Assembly (NCBI RefSeq): GCF_029813785.1 | Contig: NZ_JARVKY010000001.1 | Location: 248,001-312,000 of the forward strand | From: Streptomyces sp. DH41 | GTDB taxonomy: Bacteria; Actinomycetota; Actinomycetes; Streptomycetales; Streptomycetaceae | Length of the DNA stretch: 64,000 bases | Direction of reading: 5' to 3' | Shown: positions 46,221 to 57,058 of the stretch, piece by piece | Numbering within the stretch: the first letter of the stretch is position 1 | Layout: each line of letters opens with the position of its first letter | Notes under the pieces: generated by a model | Seen by the model: only the letters and a program-made list of their open reading frames with translations | Told to the model about the DNA's origin: nothing | Database searches by the model: none | Program-made: the position numbers and the translations under genes

Positions 46221-47357
46221 CTACTCGGCGCAGAACTCCGCCTCGATCACCGCCCCGCTGTCGCCCGACCAGTCGCCGTTGAAGTTGAAGGCGAGCGCGT
46301 GCCGGCCGTCCTTCGTCACCACCGCCTCCGACGAGGAGCCGTGGATGCCGCCACCGTGGCCCCAGACGGTCACTCCGCAGCCGAGTTCCCGCTTCATCAG
46401 GCCGAGGCCGTAGCCGGCGCCCGGCTGCACGGGGACCGTGGTCGTCATCTCGGCCAGCTGCTCGGCGGGCAGCAGCCTGCCGCGGAGCAGGGCGGTGTAG
46501 AAGCGGTTCAGGTCGTCGGAGCTGGAGATCATCTCGCCCGCCGCACCGGCGATGGACGGGTTGAGCCGCGTGACGTCGTACGTGGGCCCCGTGGCCGTCC
46601 TGGCCAGCTTGGAGTAGGCGCGGCTGCTGGGCTGCGGCATGGTGGCCCTGGTGCCCGGCACCGACGTGGCGCGCAGCTTCAGCGGCTCGATGACGCGGCG
46701 GCGCACCTCGTCGCCGTACGGGCGACCGGTGACCTCCTCGATCACCATGCCGGCCAGGACGTAGTTGGTGTTGGAGTAGTTCCACGAGGTGCCCGGCGCG
46801 AAGTCCGGTTCGTGGGCCGTGGCGATCTCCACCAGTTCCCTCGGCGTCACCGTGTCGTAGCGGTGCTCGAAGAAGCCGTCCTTGGCGAAGTAGGTGCGGG
46901 TGAACTCCTCGTCGACCGTGTAGTCGTAGACGCCGCTGGTGTGGTTGAGGAGTTGGCGCAAAGTGATACGGCCGCCGTCGTGGCCGTTGCCCTCGACCAC
47001 GCCGGGCAGCCACGTGTCCACCGTGTCGTCCAGTGAGAGCCGGCCCTCGGCCTCCAGCTGGAGCAGGACGGTGGCCACGAAGGTCTTGGTGATGCTGCCG
47101 ACGCGGTAGCGGTCCCGCTCGGAACGCGGCTCGCCGGTCCTGAGATCACCCACCCCGACCGTCTCCGACCAGGTGCGGTGGCCGTCTCGGGCGGTCGCGG
47201 TCGCGCCGGGCACGCCGTCCGCGACCGCGGCCTCCATGGCCCGGCGGGTGGCGTCGTGGCCGCCGGTGCCGGGCGCCGCCACGGCCGGGGCGGCCAGCGC
47301 CACCGAAAGGGCCACGGCGGTGGCCGCCACCAGCGTGGTTCGTACGCGTGCGGTCAT
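46221..47357 (-). CDS. Secreted beta-lactamase-fold serine hydrolase (D-Ala-D-Ala carboxypeptidase-like)
   Basis: The 378-residue protein starts at ATG 47357 after GGGGGAA. A signal peptide (residues 1-28, cleavage after AVAA) precedes the domain. The active site is Ser88 and Lys91 in GSITKTF. The YSN motif is WNYSNTNY, and HGGGIHG replaces the KTG motif. These features match the R61-type DD-carboxypeptidase/class C family. It is exported; substrate could be peptidoglycan or a D-amino ester. Confidence 0.92.
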   Translation of the reverse strand: MTARVRTTLVAATAVALSVALAAPAVAAPGTGGHDATRRAMEAAVADGVPGATATARDGHRTWSETVGVGDLRTGEPRSERDRYRVGSITKTFVATVLLQLEAEGRLSLDDTVDTWLPGVVEGNGHDGGRITLRQLLNHTSGVYDYTVDEEFTRTYFAKDGFFEHRYDTVTPRELVEIATAHEPDFAPGTSWNYSNTNYVLAGMVIEEVTGRPYGDEVRRRVIEPLKLRATSVPGTRATMPQPSSRAYSKLARTATGPTYDVTRLNPSIAGAAGEMISSSDDLNRFYTALLRGRLLPAEQLAEMTTTVPVQPGAGYGLGLMKRELGCGVTVWGHGGGIHGSSSEAVVTKDGRHALAFNFNGDWSGDSGAVIEAEFCAE

Positions 47358-47713
47358 GTCTTCCCCCATCGTCTGCGTCCTGCGCGTCGCTCGGTCGGAC
47401 ACAGTGACCGGGCCGGCGGCGTGAAGGTTGACGCGTCCTGGGGTGGTTGGGCGTGTTCCGGCCTTCTCGGTCCGGAGGCGTCCCGTGGTGCGGGCCGCGG
47501 GGCACGGCTCACAGGATTGTCACAGCCTGCCCCTTGTGTCCCCGGTGGCGTATGGCGGAAGTACGCCATGGCTCCGTCCCGTCCCGGACAACTCTCCCCA
47601 AACAGTGAACCCTTGCGTAAAGCTGAGCGGTCGTCCGGGATCGGATTCCGGACTGCTCCGGCCGGGACCGATCGGACCCGGTCGTTCTCGCACGTTCCCT
47701 CACCTACATAGGG
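47358..47713. other. Divergent promoter region of two secreted hydrolases
   Basis: This 356-bp gap separates the serine hydrolase and the subtilase. It must hold both promoters. I see no strong operator or short gene. Confidence 0.3.
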
Positions 47714-50700
47714 ATGCCGATGACCCACAGCCCCCAGCGCGAACCGATACCGGGCGCGAGACGCGCGGCCCGCATTGCCGTGGCCACGGGCCTCGTCGCC
47801 GCGCTCTGCGCGGTCGGGCCGATACCCGTGGCCCTGGCCGCCGACGGTCCGGGGACGACTCCCCCCGTCGACGCCCCGGCCGACGCCTCCGTCAAGTCCG
47901 CGCACGACAAGCTCGGTTCACACGACGCCGACCTGCTCGCCGAGGCGAAGGCCGACGGCACGAAGAACGTCACGATGATGGTCGCCACCGCGCCGGGCGA
48001 GACCGAGCAGGTGGCGAAGAAGCTGGACGCGGTCGGCGGCGGCTCGGTCGGCCGGACCTATGACGAGCTCGGCTACGTCCGCGCCACCGTCCCCACCGAC
48101 AAGGCGGACTCGGCCATCGCCGCCGCCACGAAGCTCTCCTCCGTGCACGGCATCGACCTGCGCGACGAGATCCCGCTGGACGACCCGACGCCGGGCGCGG
48201 ACCGGGCGAAGGGCGCCGAGCACCACAAGGGCCGCTCCTACCCCGCGCCGGACCGCCGCACCCCCGCCGAGAACCCGTACAACCCGTCCTTCGAGACGGG
48301 CGCCGTCGACTTCGTGAAGAAGTACCCGAAGGCGGACGGCCGCGGCATCACCATCGGCGTCCTCGACTCGGGCGTCGACCTCGCCCACCCGGCGCTGCAG
48401 AAGACCACCACCGGCGAGCGCAAGATCGTCGACTGGGTCACGGCCACCGACCCGGTCGTCGACGGCGACCGGACCTGGCGCCCGATGACCACCTCCGTCT
48501 CCGGGCCCACCTTCACCTACGGCGGCGAGACGTGGACGGCGCCCGCCGGCTCGTACCGGGTGAGCACCTTCCTGGAGTCGTACACCACCGGCGGTGACGC
48601 CGGGGGCGACGCCAACCGGGACGGTGACACCACCGACTCCTGGGGCGTCCTCTACGACGCGCAGGCCGGCACGGTCCGCGTCGACCTGAACGACAACCAC
48701 GACTTCGCCGACGACACCCCGATGAAGCCCTACAAGGACGGCTTCCAGATCGGGTACTTCGGCACCGACGACCCGAAGACGGACGTGGCCGAGCGCCAGC
48801 CGTTCGTCGTCGAGATCCGCGAGGACGTCGTCCACAACGGGGCCGGCGCCAAGGCCGACTTCGTCAACATCGGCGTCATCGAGGGCTCGCACGGCACGCA
48901 TGTGGCCGGACTCGCCGCCGCCAACGGCCTGTTCGGCGGCCGGATGGACGGTGCCGCGCCCGGCGCGAAAATCGTCTCGTCCCGTGCCTGCACCTGGAGC
49001 GGCGGCTGCACCAACGTCGCGCTCACCGAGGGCATGTTCGACCTCGTCGTCAACCGCGGCGTCGACATCGTCAACATGTCGATCGGCGGTCTGCCCGCGC
49101 TCAACGACGGCAACAACGCGCGCGCCGAGCTGTACACGCGGCTCATCGACACCTACGGCGTCCAGCTGGTGATCTCCGCGGGCAACTCCGGCCCCGGCGC
49201 CAACACCATCGGCGACCCGTCGCTGGCGGACAAGGTGATCTCCGTCGGCGCGTCCATCTCCCGCGAGACCTGGGCCGCCAACTACGGCTCCGCGGTGAAG
49301 ACCAAGTACGCGATGATGCCGTTCTCCTCGCGCGGCCCGCGTGAGGACGGCGGCTTCACGCCGACGCTCACCGCGCCCGGCGCGGCGGTCAACACCATCC
49401 AGACCTGGGTGCCCGGCTCCCCGGTCCCGGAGGCGGGCTACGACCTCCCCGCCGGCTACGGCATGCTCCAGGGCACCTCGATGGCGTCCCCGCAGGCCGC
49501 CGGCGCCTCCGCGCTGCTGCTGTCGGCGGCCGAGCAGGCGGACATCGACCTCACCCCGGCGAAGCTGCGCACGGCGCTGACCTCCACCGCCGACCACATC
49601 AAGGGCGCGCAGGCCTACGAGCAGGGCGCGGGCCTCATCAACATCCCCGACGCCTGGCGATCGATCCGCAAGGGCGCCACCGCCCACGAGTACACCGTCG
49701 AGGCGCCGGTCGACACCGCCATCGACCAGTTCCTGAAGACCCCGGGCCACGGCACCGGCCTCTACGACCGCGAGGGCGGACTGAAGGCCGGGGAGAAGAA
49801 GACGTACGAGATCACGCTCACCCGCACCTCCGGCGAGGACCGCGCGATCCGGCACGAGCTGCACTTCGAGAACAACGCCGGGCGCACCTTCCGGATCGTC
49901 GGCTCCGACGAGGTGCGGCTGCCGCTGAACGAGCCGGTGACCGTCAAGGTGCAGGCCGAGCCGCGCTCCGAGGGCATCAAGAGCGCGATCCTGGAGGTCG
50001 ACGACCCGCGCACCGAGGGCACCGACAAGCTGGTCCTGACCACGGTCGTGGCCTCGGCCCCGCTGGAGTACGACTTCTCCGCCAAGGACTCCGTGCAGCG
50101 CAACGACACCGAGTCGTACTTCGTGACCGTCCCCGAGGGCGCGAAGGCGCTGGAGGTGGCGATGAGCGGGCTGAAGGACGGCAGCCAGACCCGGTTCATC
50201 GCCATCCACCCCTACGGCGTCCCGGTCGACAACACGTCCACGCCGTACTGCTACAACAACTACCTCGACGGCAACGGCTGCCGGCCCGACGTGCGCGCGT
50301 ACGCCGACCCGCAGCCCGGCGTCTGGGAGATCGAGGTCGAGTCGCGGCGCACCTCGCCGCTGCTGGACAACCCGTACAAGCTGGACGTCACCGTGCTCGG
50401 CGCCACCTTCGACCCGGAGGTCGTGACCGTGCCGGAGGCCGAGGTGGGCACCCCGGCCTCCGCCTCCTGGAAGGTGACGAACCAGTACGGCCCGATCGAG
50501 GGCAAGCTGGTCGGCGGCCCGCTCGGCTCGGCCGAGACGTCCCGCCCGTCGATCGAGCAGGGCGCGACGGCCACGTCCACGGTCGAGGTTCCCGAGGGCG
50601 CCACGTCGCTCGACGTGGCCATCGGGGGCGTCTCCGACGCGGCCTCCGACCTGGACCTGACGGTCTACGACAAGGACGGCAACGTCGTCGGCCAGTCCGC

Positions 50701-51028
50701 CGACGGCGACTCGGAGGAGTCGGTCTCGGTGCCGAAGCCGGCCGCCGGTGCCTACACCGTCGAGGTCGTGGGCTACTCGGTGCCGTCGGGCACCACGGAG
50801 TACGACTACCGGGACGTGTACTTCGCCGCGTCCCTCGGCTCGGTCACCGTGGACGGCTCGGCTCCGGTCGAGCTCGGCACGGGCGACTCGGCGACGGTCT
50901 CCGGCAGCGTCACGGCGCTGGCCGCCGCTCCGGAGGGCCGTGAGTTCTTCGGCCGGGTCCAGCTGGTGAACGCCCACGGCACGGCCGCGGGCCTCGGCAG
51001 CGTACGGATCGGCACGGTCGTGCCGTAG
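47714..51028 (+). CDS. Secreted subtilisin-family (S8) serine peptidase
   Basis: The 1104-residue protein starts at ATG 47714; ATG 47720 is close and equally possible. A twin-arginine-like basic leader and hydrophobic core (ARIAVATGLVAALCAVGPI) give a signal peptide ending at about residue 42. A propeptide of about 150 residues follows. The catalytic triad is Asp in GVLDSGVD near 217, His in GSHGTHVAG near 393 and Ser in GTSMASPQ near 589, with the oxyanion Asn in ISAGNSG. The gap between Asp and His is long because of a large insertion. The C-terminal half contains beta-rich, PPC-like repeats. It is related to Streptomyces tripeptidyl aminopeptidase-type subtilases. Confidence 0.92.
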   Translation: MPMTHSPQREPIPGARRAARIAVATGLVAALCAVGPIPVALAADGPGTTPPVDAPADASVKSAHDKLGSHDADLLAEAKADGTKNVTMMVATAPGETEQVAKKLDAVGGGSVGRTYDELGYVRATVPTDKADSAIAAATKLSSVHGIDLRDEIPLDDPTPGADRAKGAEHHKGRSYPAPDRRTPAENPYNPSFETGAVDFVKKYPKADGRGITIGVLDSGVDLAHPALQKTTTGERKIVDWVTATDPVVDGDRTWRPMTTSVSGPTFTYGGETWTAPAGSYRVSTFLESYTTGGDAGGDANRDGDTTDSWGVLYDAQAGTVRVDLNDNHDFADDTPMKPYKDGFQIGYFGTDDPKTDVAERQPFVVEIREDVVHNGAGAKADFVNIGVIEGSHGTHVAGLAAANGLFGGRMDGAAPGAKIVSSRACTWSGGCTNVALTEGMFDLVVNRGVDIVNMSIGGLPALNDGNNARAELYTRLIDTYGVQLVISAGNSGPGANTIGDPSLADKVISVGASISRETWAANYGSAVKTKYAMMPFSSRGPREDGGFTPTLTAPGAAVNTIQTWVPGSPVPEAGYDLPAGYGMLQGTSMASPQAAGASALLLSAAEQADIDLTPAKLRTALTSTADHIKGAQAYEQGAGLINIPDAWRSIRKGATAHEYTVEAPVDTAIDQFLKTPGHGTGLYDREGGLKAGEKKTYEITLTRTSGEDRAIRHELHFENNAGRTFRIVGSDEVRLPLNEPVTVKVQAEPRSEGIKSAILEVDDPRTEGTDKLVLTTVVASAPLEYDFSAKDSVQRNDTESYFVTVPEGAKALEVAMSGLKDGSQTRFIAIHPYGVPVDNTSTPYCYNNYLDGNGCRPDVRAYADPQPGVWEIEVESRRTSPLLDNPYKLDVTVLGATFDPEVVTVPEAEVGTPASASWKVTNQYGPIEGKLVGGPLGSAETSRPSIEQGATATSTVEVPEGATSLDVAIGGVSDAASDLDLTVYDKDGNVVGQSADGDSEESVSVPKPAAGAYTVEVVGYSVPSGTTEYDYRDVYFAASLGSVTVDGSAPVELGTGDSATVSGSVTALAAAPEGREFFGRVQLVNAHGTAAGLGSVRIGTVVP

Positions 51029-51046
51029 TCCGGTGCGGTACGCGGG

Positions 51047-51078
51047 AGGGGCGGGCGCTCCGCGGGGCGCCCGCCCCT
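51047..51078. terminator. Bidirectional terminator after subtilase
   Basis: A 12-bp perfect stem AGGGGCGGGCGC with its complement encloses eight bases between the convergent stops. Confidence 0.75.
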
Positions 51079-51097
51079 TCGGCTTGCTCCGGACAGG

Positions 51098-51856
51098 TCA
51101 GTCGCAGGTGAGGGTGCGGGCCTCGGGCAGGGACGCCGTGATCCAGGCGCGTTCGGTGGCGACGGCCTCCTCGCCGGTGATCACCGTGTCCGGCGTGTTC
51201 CCGTACCGGGGGACGCCGATCAGCGCGTGGTCGCCCACGGCGAGCCGGGCGGTGGTGTCGTCCAGGACGAACGTGACCGGCTCGCCGCCCCGTTCCGGCC
51301 GTTCCTCCGGCTTGAAGGAGCGGGTCACGTCGAGGGTGATCCGGTGCCGCCCGGTCCCCGGCACCGGCTCGGCGCCGGTCACCGTGCCCTCGGCCACCAG
51401 ACGGGCGCAGGCGAGGTAGCGGGGGCTGCCGAAGGCGGCACCGCCGGCCTCGGCGGAGTCCGCCTCCTTGTCCCCGACCGCGGCGCTCCCGCTCGCCGTG
51501 TCCTCGGCGGCCCCGCTTCCGCTCCGCACCACCAGCCAGCCGAGGCCCGTCACCAGCGCGGCGGCACACGCCGCCGCGAGGGCGCCGAAGGCGAGGGCGA
51601 GCGGACGGCGCCGGGGGCGGCGGGGGCCGGGGCGGTGCACAGGTTCGGCCGCGGCGGGGGCCCGGCGCTCCGCGGGCGGCTCGCCCAGCGACCGCCCGAT
51701 GATCCCCAGCTGCTCCCGCAGCAGCTCCACGTCGGCCGCCGCCGACCGGTACTCGGCTTCGGCGCCCGTGTCCGCGCCCGCCCCGGGCGGCAGCGGCTCG
51801 CCCATGATCGCGGCCATCAGCGCGTCGTGCCCACCGGGATGCTGTTCGGCGGCCAT
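51098..51856 (-). CDS. Single-span membrane protein, putative sigma-factor partner
   Basis: The 252-residue protein starts at ATG 51856, one base after the stop of the sigma gene. An 80-residue cytoplasmic part (AAADVELLREQLGIIGRSL) precedes a basic patch and one membrane helix (residues about 86-110). The rest is an extracytoplasmic domain with two cysteines (YLACARL and the terminal LTCD). This is the layout of an anti-sigma factor, but there is no HxxxCxxC zinc motif. The role is inferred from gene order. Confidence 0.75.
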   Translation of the reverse strand: MAAEQHPGGHDALMAAIMGEPLPPGAGADTGAEAEYRSAAADVELLREQLGIIGRSLGEPPAERRAPAAAEPVHRPGPRRPRRRPLALAFGALAAACAAALVTGLGWLVVRSGSGAAEDTASGSAAVGDKEADSAEAGGAAFGSPRYLACARLVAEGTVTGAEPVPGTGRHRITLDVTRSFKPEERPERGGEPVTFVLDDTTARLAVGDHALIGVPRYGNTPDTVITGEEAVATERAWITASLPEARTLTCD

Positions 51857-51857
51857 C

Positions 51858-52388
51858 TCACACCACCTCGTCCTCGTGCAGGCGGGCCCGCAGCGCCCGT
51901 ACCGCCGTGTGCAGCCTGCTCTTGACCGTGCCCTCGGGAATGCCGAGCTCCTCGGCGATGCCGCGCACCGGCAGGTCGGCGTAGAAACGCAGGACGAGGA
52001 CCTGACGCTGGGCGTCGGGCAGCTCGTCCAGGCCCTGGGCCACGGCGAGGGAGAGCAGGCTGGTCTCCTCACCGGAGGGCTGCTCCAACTGGCGCAGCGC
52101 GGCCAGGCGCTCGCCGAGCCGGTCCTGGCGGCGCCTGGCCCGGTGCCAGTCCATGGCCAGGTTGGAGGCGACGACCGCCGCCCACGCGGACACGTCGCGC
52201 GGCGCCTCCCGTCCGCTCGCCGTCCGCTCCAGCAGCCGCAGGCGGACCTGCTGCACCCCGTCCGGCAGGTCCGCCTGCGGGACCCCGCCCAGCGCGAGCA
52301 CCGCCCGCACCCGGCGTTCCTGGGCCGCGTCCAGAGGGTCGTCGAGTACGCCGTCCCTCTGCCCGCGGCGGGCCTTTCTGCGCAGCAC
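51858..52388 (-). CDS. ECF-type RNA polymerase sigma factor
   Basis: The sigma factor is 176 residues if read from GTG 52388 with GGGGGAGG seven bases upstream. GTG 52394 and 52409 are alternatives. Region 2 contains WAAVVASNLAMDWHRARRRQ. Region 4 contains LDELPDAQRQVLVLRFYADL and the helix-turn-helix GIAEELGIPEGTVKSRLHTA. A long open frame continuing upstream past 52409 reads through the asd promoter region and is not coding. It is divergent from asd. Confidence 0.92.
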   Translation of the reverse strand: MLRRKARRGQRDGVLDDPLDAAQERRVRAVLALGGVPQADLPDGVQQVRLRLLERTASGREAPRDVSAWAAVVASNLAMDWHRARRRQDRLGERLAALRQLEQPSGEETSLLSLAVAQGLDELPDAQRQVLVLRFYADLPVRGIAEELGIPEGTVKSRLHTAVRALRARLHEDEVV

Positions 52389-53762
<1,374 letters not shown>

Positions 53763-53771
53763 TCGCGCCTC

Positions 53772-53840
53772 ACCTCGTAGAGGACACAGCCGTGACCTCT
53801 ACGAGGAAGCAGCCGTGACCTCGTAGAGGAAGCAGCCGTA
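53772..53840. repeat. 23-bp tandem triplication at the DUF1203 gene end
   Basis: Three copies (53772-53794, 53795-53817, 53818-53840) of ACCTCGTAGAGGAAGCAGCC-like sequence differ at a few positions. On the minus strand the first copy encodes GCFLYEV. The unit length is not a multiple of three, so later copies are read in other frames, and the gene stops in the second copy. Confidence 0.85.
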
Positions 53841-54281
53841 CTCGACGGCCCGGACGTGGACGAACGCCACGGCCGGGTCGTCGAACGCTTCCCGGAGGGC
53901 GGGTGGGAAGGCGTCGGCGCTCTCGACCAGCCGCCCGCCCAGGATGCGCCCGTCGGCCGAGTAGCGGCGCAGGACGCGGTGCGAGTTCGTGAAGGCGAGG
54001 CCGTCCGCCTCCGGTCCCGCGCACTCCTCGGCGTGGACGAAGACCGGCCCCCGTTCGTCGTACGCGCCCGGGTCGGCGCCCGTCCGGGCGGCCCGGCGCC
54101 GCAGCGGGGCGTAGGAGACGAGGGCGATCCTCTCCCCCGGGCGGCTGCGGCGCAGGCAGCAGCGCAGCGGGGCGCCGCCCTCGTCGTCGGTCAGCGGGGC
54201 GGGCACGCGGCCCGCGTCGTCGGTGGAGCGCAGTTCCTTCAGGGCGGCCTGCGGTATCGGCCGTGCGATGTAGTGCTGCAT
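53799..54281 (-). CDS. DUF1203 domain protein
   Basis: The 160-residue protein starts at ATG 54281 (MQHYIARPIPQAAL). The domain contains GGAPLRCCLRRSRPGERIAL, then the segment YDERGPVFVHAEECAG and SHRVLRRYSADGRILGGRL, which fit DUF1203. Function unknown. The C-terminus ends inside a tandem triplication and may have been altered by it. Confidence 0.8.
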   Translation of the reverse strand: MQHYIARPIPQAALKELRSTDDAGRVPAPLTDDEGGAPLRCCLRRSRPGERIALVSYAPLRRRAARTGADPGAYDERGPVFVHAEECAGPEADGLAFTNSHRVLRRYSADGRILGGRLVESADAFPPALREAFDDPAVAFVHVRAVEYGCFLYEVTAASS

Positions 54282-54393
54282 GGTCCAAGGCTCGCGCCCG
54301 TCCGGCCCGCGCACCGGCGGGAAACGGACATCGCGTTGGGTACGGGCCACGTGGAAGGATGGCGCAACCCACACATAACGAGGAGATGACCGC

Positions 54394-56991
54394 GTGCCTG
54401 GCACAAACCTGACTCGCGAAGAGGCGCGGCAGCGGGCGACGCTGCTGACCGTTGACTCGTACGAGATCGATCTCGACCTCACCGGCGCGCAGGAGGGCGG
54501 CACCTACCGGTCCGTGACCACGGTGCGCTTCGACGTCGCGGACACCGGCGACGGGAGCGGCGGCGAGTCCTTCATCGACTTGGTCGCGCCGACGGTCCAC
54601 GAGGTGACGCTGAACGGCGACTCCCTCGACGCCGCCGAGGTGTTCCAGGACTCCCGCATCGCCCTGCCGGGGCTGCTGCCGGGGCGCAACATCCTGCGCG
54701 TGGTCGCCGACTGCGCGTACACCAACACCGGCGAGGGCCTGCACCGGTTCGTCGACCCGGTCGACGACCAGGCCTACCTGTACACGCAGTTCGAGGTGCC
54801 GGACGCGCGCCGGGTCTTCGCGAGCTTCGAGCAGCCGGACCTGAAGGCGACCTTCCAGTTCACCGTGAAGGCACCCGAGGGCTGGACGGTCATCTCCAAC
54901 TCGCCCACCCCGGAGCCCCAGGACAACGTCTGGGTCTTCGAGCCGACCCCGCGCATCTCGTCGTACATCACGGCGCTGATCGTCGGCCCGTACCACGCCG
55001 TGCACAGTGTGTACGAGAAGGACGGCCAGTCCGTCCCGCTCGGCATCTACTGCCGCCCCTCGCTCGCCGAGCACCTCGACTCGGACGCCATCTTCGAGGT
55101 GACCCGGCAGGGCTTCGAGTGGTTCCAGGAGAAGTTCGACTACCCGTACCCGTTCGCGAAGTACGACCAGCTGTTCGTGCCCGAGTTCAACGCGGGCGCC
55201 ATGGAGAACGCGGGCGCGGTGACCATCCGCGACCAGTACGTGTTCCGTTCGAAGGTGACGGACGCCGCGTACGAGGTGCGGGCCGCCACGATCCTGCACG
55301 AGCTGGCGCACATGTGGTTCGGCGACCTGGTCACCATGGAGTGGTGGAACGACCTGTGGCTGAACGAGTCGTTCGCCACCTACGCGGAGGCCGCCTGCCA
55401 GGCCGACGCGCCCGGCTCGAAGTGGCCGCACTCGTGGACGACGTTCGCCAACCAGATGAAGACCTGGGCGTACCGGCAGGACCAGCTGCCGTCCACGCAC
55501 CCGATCATGGCGGACATCAGCGACCTGGACGACGTGCTCGTCAACTTCGACGGCATCACGTACGCCAAGGGCGCCTCGGTGCTCAAGCAGCTCGTGGCGT
55601 ACGTCGGTGAGGACGCGTTCTTCACGGGCGTGCAGGCGTACTTCAAGCGGCACGCGTTCGGCAACACGCGCCTGTCCGACCTGCTGGGCGCCCTGGAGGA
55701 GACCTCCGGCCGCGACCTGAAGACCTGGTCGAAGGCGTGGCTGGAGACGGCCGGCATCAACGTCCTGCGCCCGGTGATCGAGACAGACGGCGAGAACGGG
55801 GCGGGCGTCATCACCTCCTTCGCCATCCGCCAGGAGGCCCCCGCCCTGCCCGTCGGCGCGAAGGGCGAGCCCACCCTGCGCCCGCACCGCATCGCGATCG
55901 GCGCCTACGACCTCGACGCGAACGGCAAGCTGGTGCGCGGCGACCGCGTCGAGCTGGACGTGGACGGCGAGCTGACGGCCGTACCGCAGCTGGTCGGCAA
56001 GCCCCGTCCGGCGGTGCTGCTGCTCAACGACGACGACCTGTCGTACGCGAAGGTCCGCCTCGACGAGCAGTCCCTCGCCGTCGTCACCGAACACCTGGGC
56101 GACTTCACCGAGTCGCTGCCGCGTGCCCTGTGCTGGGCGTCGGCCTGGGACATGACCCGGGACGCGGAACTCGCGACCCGCGACTACCTCTCCCTGGTGC
56201 TGTCGGGCATCGGCAAGGAGTCCGACATCGGCGTGGTGCAGTCGCTGCACCGCCAGGTGAAGCTGGCCATCGACCAGTACGCCGCCCCGACCGCCCGCGA
56301 GGCGCTGCTCACCCGCTGGACGGAGGCCACGCTGGCCCATCTGCGGGCCGCCGAGGCGGGCAGCGACCACCAGCTGGCGTGGGCGCGCGCGTTCGCGGCG
56401 ACGGCCAGGACGCCGGAGCAGCTGGACCTGCTGGACGCGCTGCTGGACGGCACGACGACGATCGAGGGTCTGGCCGTCGACACCGAGCTGCGCTGGACGT
56501 TCGTGCAGCGGCTCGCGGCCGTGGGCCGGTTCGGCGGGTCGGAGATCGCGGGCGAGTACGAGCGGGACAGGACCGCCGCCGGTGAGCGGCACGCCGCCAC
56601 CGCGCGGGCCGCCCGTCCGACCGAGGCGGCCAAGGCGGAGGCCTGGGAGTCGGTCGTGGAGTCCGACAAGCTGCCGAACGCCGTGCAGGAGGCGGTCATC
56701 GCCGGCTTCGTCCAGACCGACCAGCGTGAGCTGCTGGCGCCGTACACGGAGCGGTACTTCGAGGCGCTCAAGGGTGCCTGGGAGTCCCGTTCGCACGAGA
56801 TGGCCCAGCAGATCGCGGTCGGTTTGTACCCGGCGGTGCAGGTGTCCCAGGAGACCCTGGACCGCACGGACGCCTGGCTGTCCTCCGCCGAGCCGAACGC
56901 GGCCCTGCGGCGGCTGGTCTCGGAGTCCCGCTCGGGCGTCGAGCGCGCGCTGAGGGCGCAGGCGGCGGACGCGGCGGCCTCCGGCGAGTAG
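54394..56991 (+). CDS. pepN: Aminopeptidase N, M1 family, second copy
   Basis: The 865-residue zinc metallopeptidase starts at GTG 54394 after AGGAGA. GAMENAGAVTIRDQYVF is the exopeptidase motif. The zinc site HELAH-X18-E uses His302, His306 and Glu325 within the normal NESFATY. ITYAKGASVLKQLVAYVG is shared with the first copy. Overall layout and many stretches match the copy at 42174. The canonical motif suggests that this is the main housekeeping PepN. Confidence 0.96.
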   Translation: MPGTNLTREEARQRATLLTVDSYEIDLDLTGAQEGGTYRSVTTVRFDVADTGDGSGGESFIDLVAPTVHEVTLNGDSLDAAEVFQDSRIALPGLLPGRNILRVVADCAYTNTGEGLHRFVDPVDDQAYLYTQFEVPDARRVFASFEQPDLKATFQFTVKAPEGWTVISNSPTPEPQDNVWVFEPTPRISSYITALIVGPYHAVHSVYEKDGQSVPLGIYCRPSLAEHLDSDAIFEVTRQGFEWFQEKFDYPYPFAKYDQLFVPEFNAGAMENAGAVTIRDQYVFRSKVTDAAYEVRAATILHELAHMWFGDLVTMEWWNDLWLNESFATYAEAACQADAPGSKWPHSWTTFANQMKTWAYRQDQLPSTHPIMADISDLDDVLVNFDGITYAKGASVLKQLVAYVGEDAFFTGVQAYFKRHAFGNTRLSDLLGALEETSGRDLKTWSKAWLETAGINVLRPVIETDGENGAGVITSFAIRQEAPALPVGAKGEPTLRPHRIAIGAYDLDANGKLVRGDRVELDVDGELTAVPQLVGKPRPAVLLLNDDDLSYAKVRLDEQSLAVVTEHLGDFTESLPRALCWASAWDMTRDAELATRDYLSLVLSGIGKESDIGVVQSLHRQVKLAIDQYAAPTAREALLTRWTEATLAHLRAAEAGSDHQLAWARAFAATARTPEQLDLLDALLDGTTTIEGLAVDTELRWTFVQRLAAVGRFGGSEIAGEYERDRTAAGERHAATARAARPTEAAKAEAWESVVESDKLPNAVQEAVIAGFVQTDQRELLAPYTERYFEALKGAWESRSHEMAQQIAVGLYPAVQVSQETLDRTDAWLSSAEPNAALRRLVSESRSGVERALRAQAADAAASGE

Positions 56992-57005
56992 GCGCCACGT
57001 CTCCA

Positions 57006-57040
57006 GGGGGCGTCCGGTGCTCGTCGCACCGGGCGCCCCC
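57006..57040. terminator. Bidirectional terminator after second pepN
   Basis: A 15-bp stem with one mismatch (57006-57020 with 57026-57040) and loop TCGTC lies between convergent genes and is followed by TCCCTTT. Confidence 0.8.
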
Positions 57041-57058
57041 TCCCTTTCCCCGGCGGGG

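Noticed and set aside
47918..50977. 1019-codon minus-strand frame across the subtilase
   Set aside because: It is antisense to a protease with an intact catalytic triad; composition is typical of a GC shadow.
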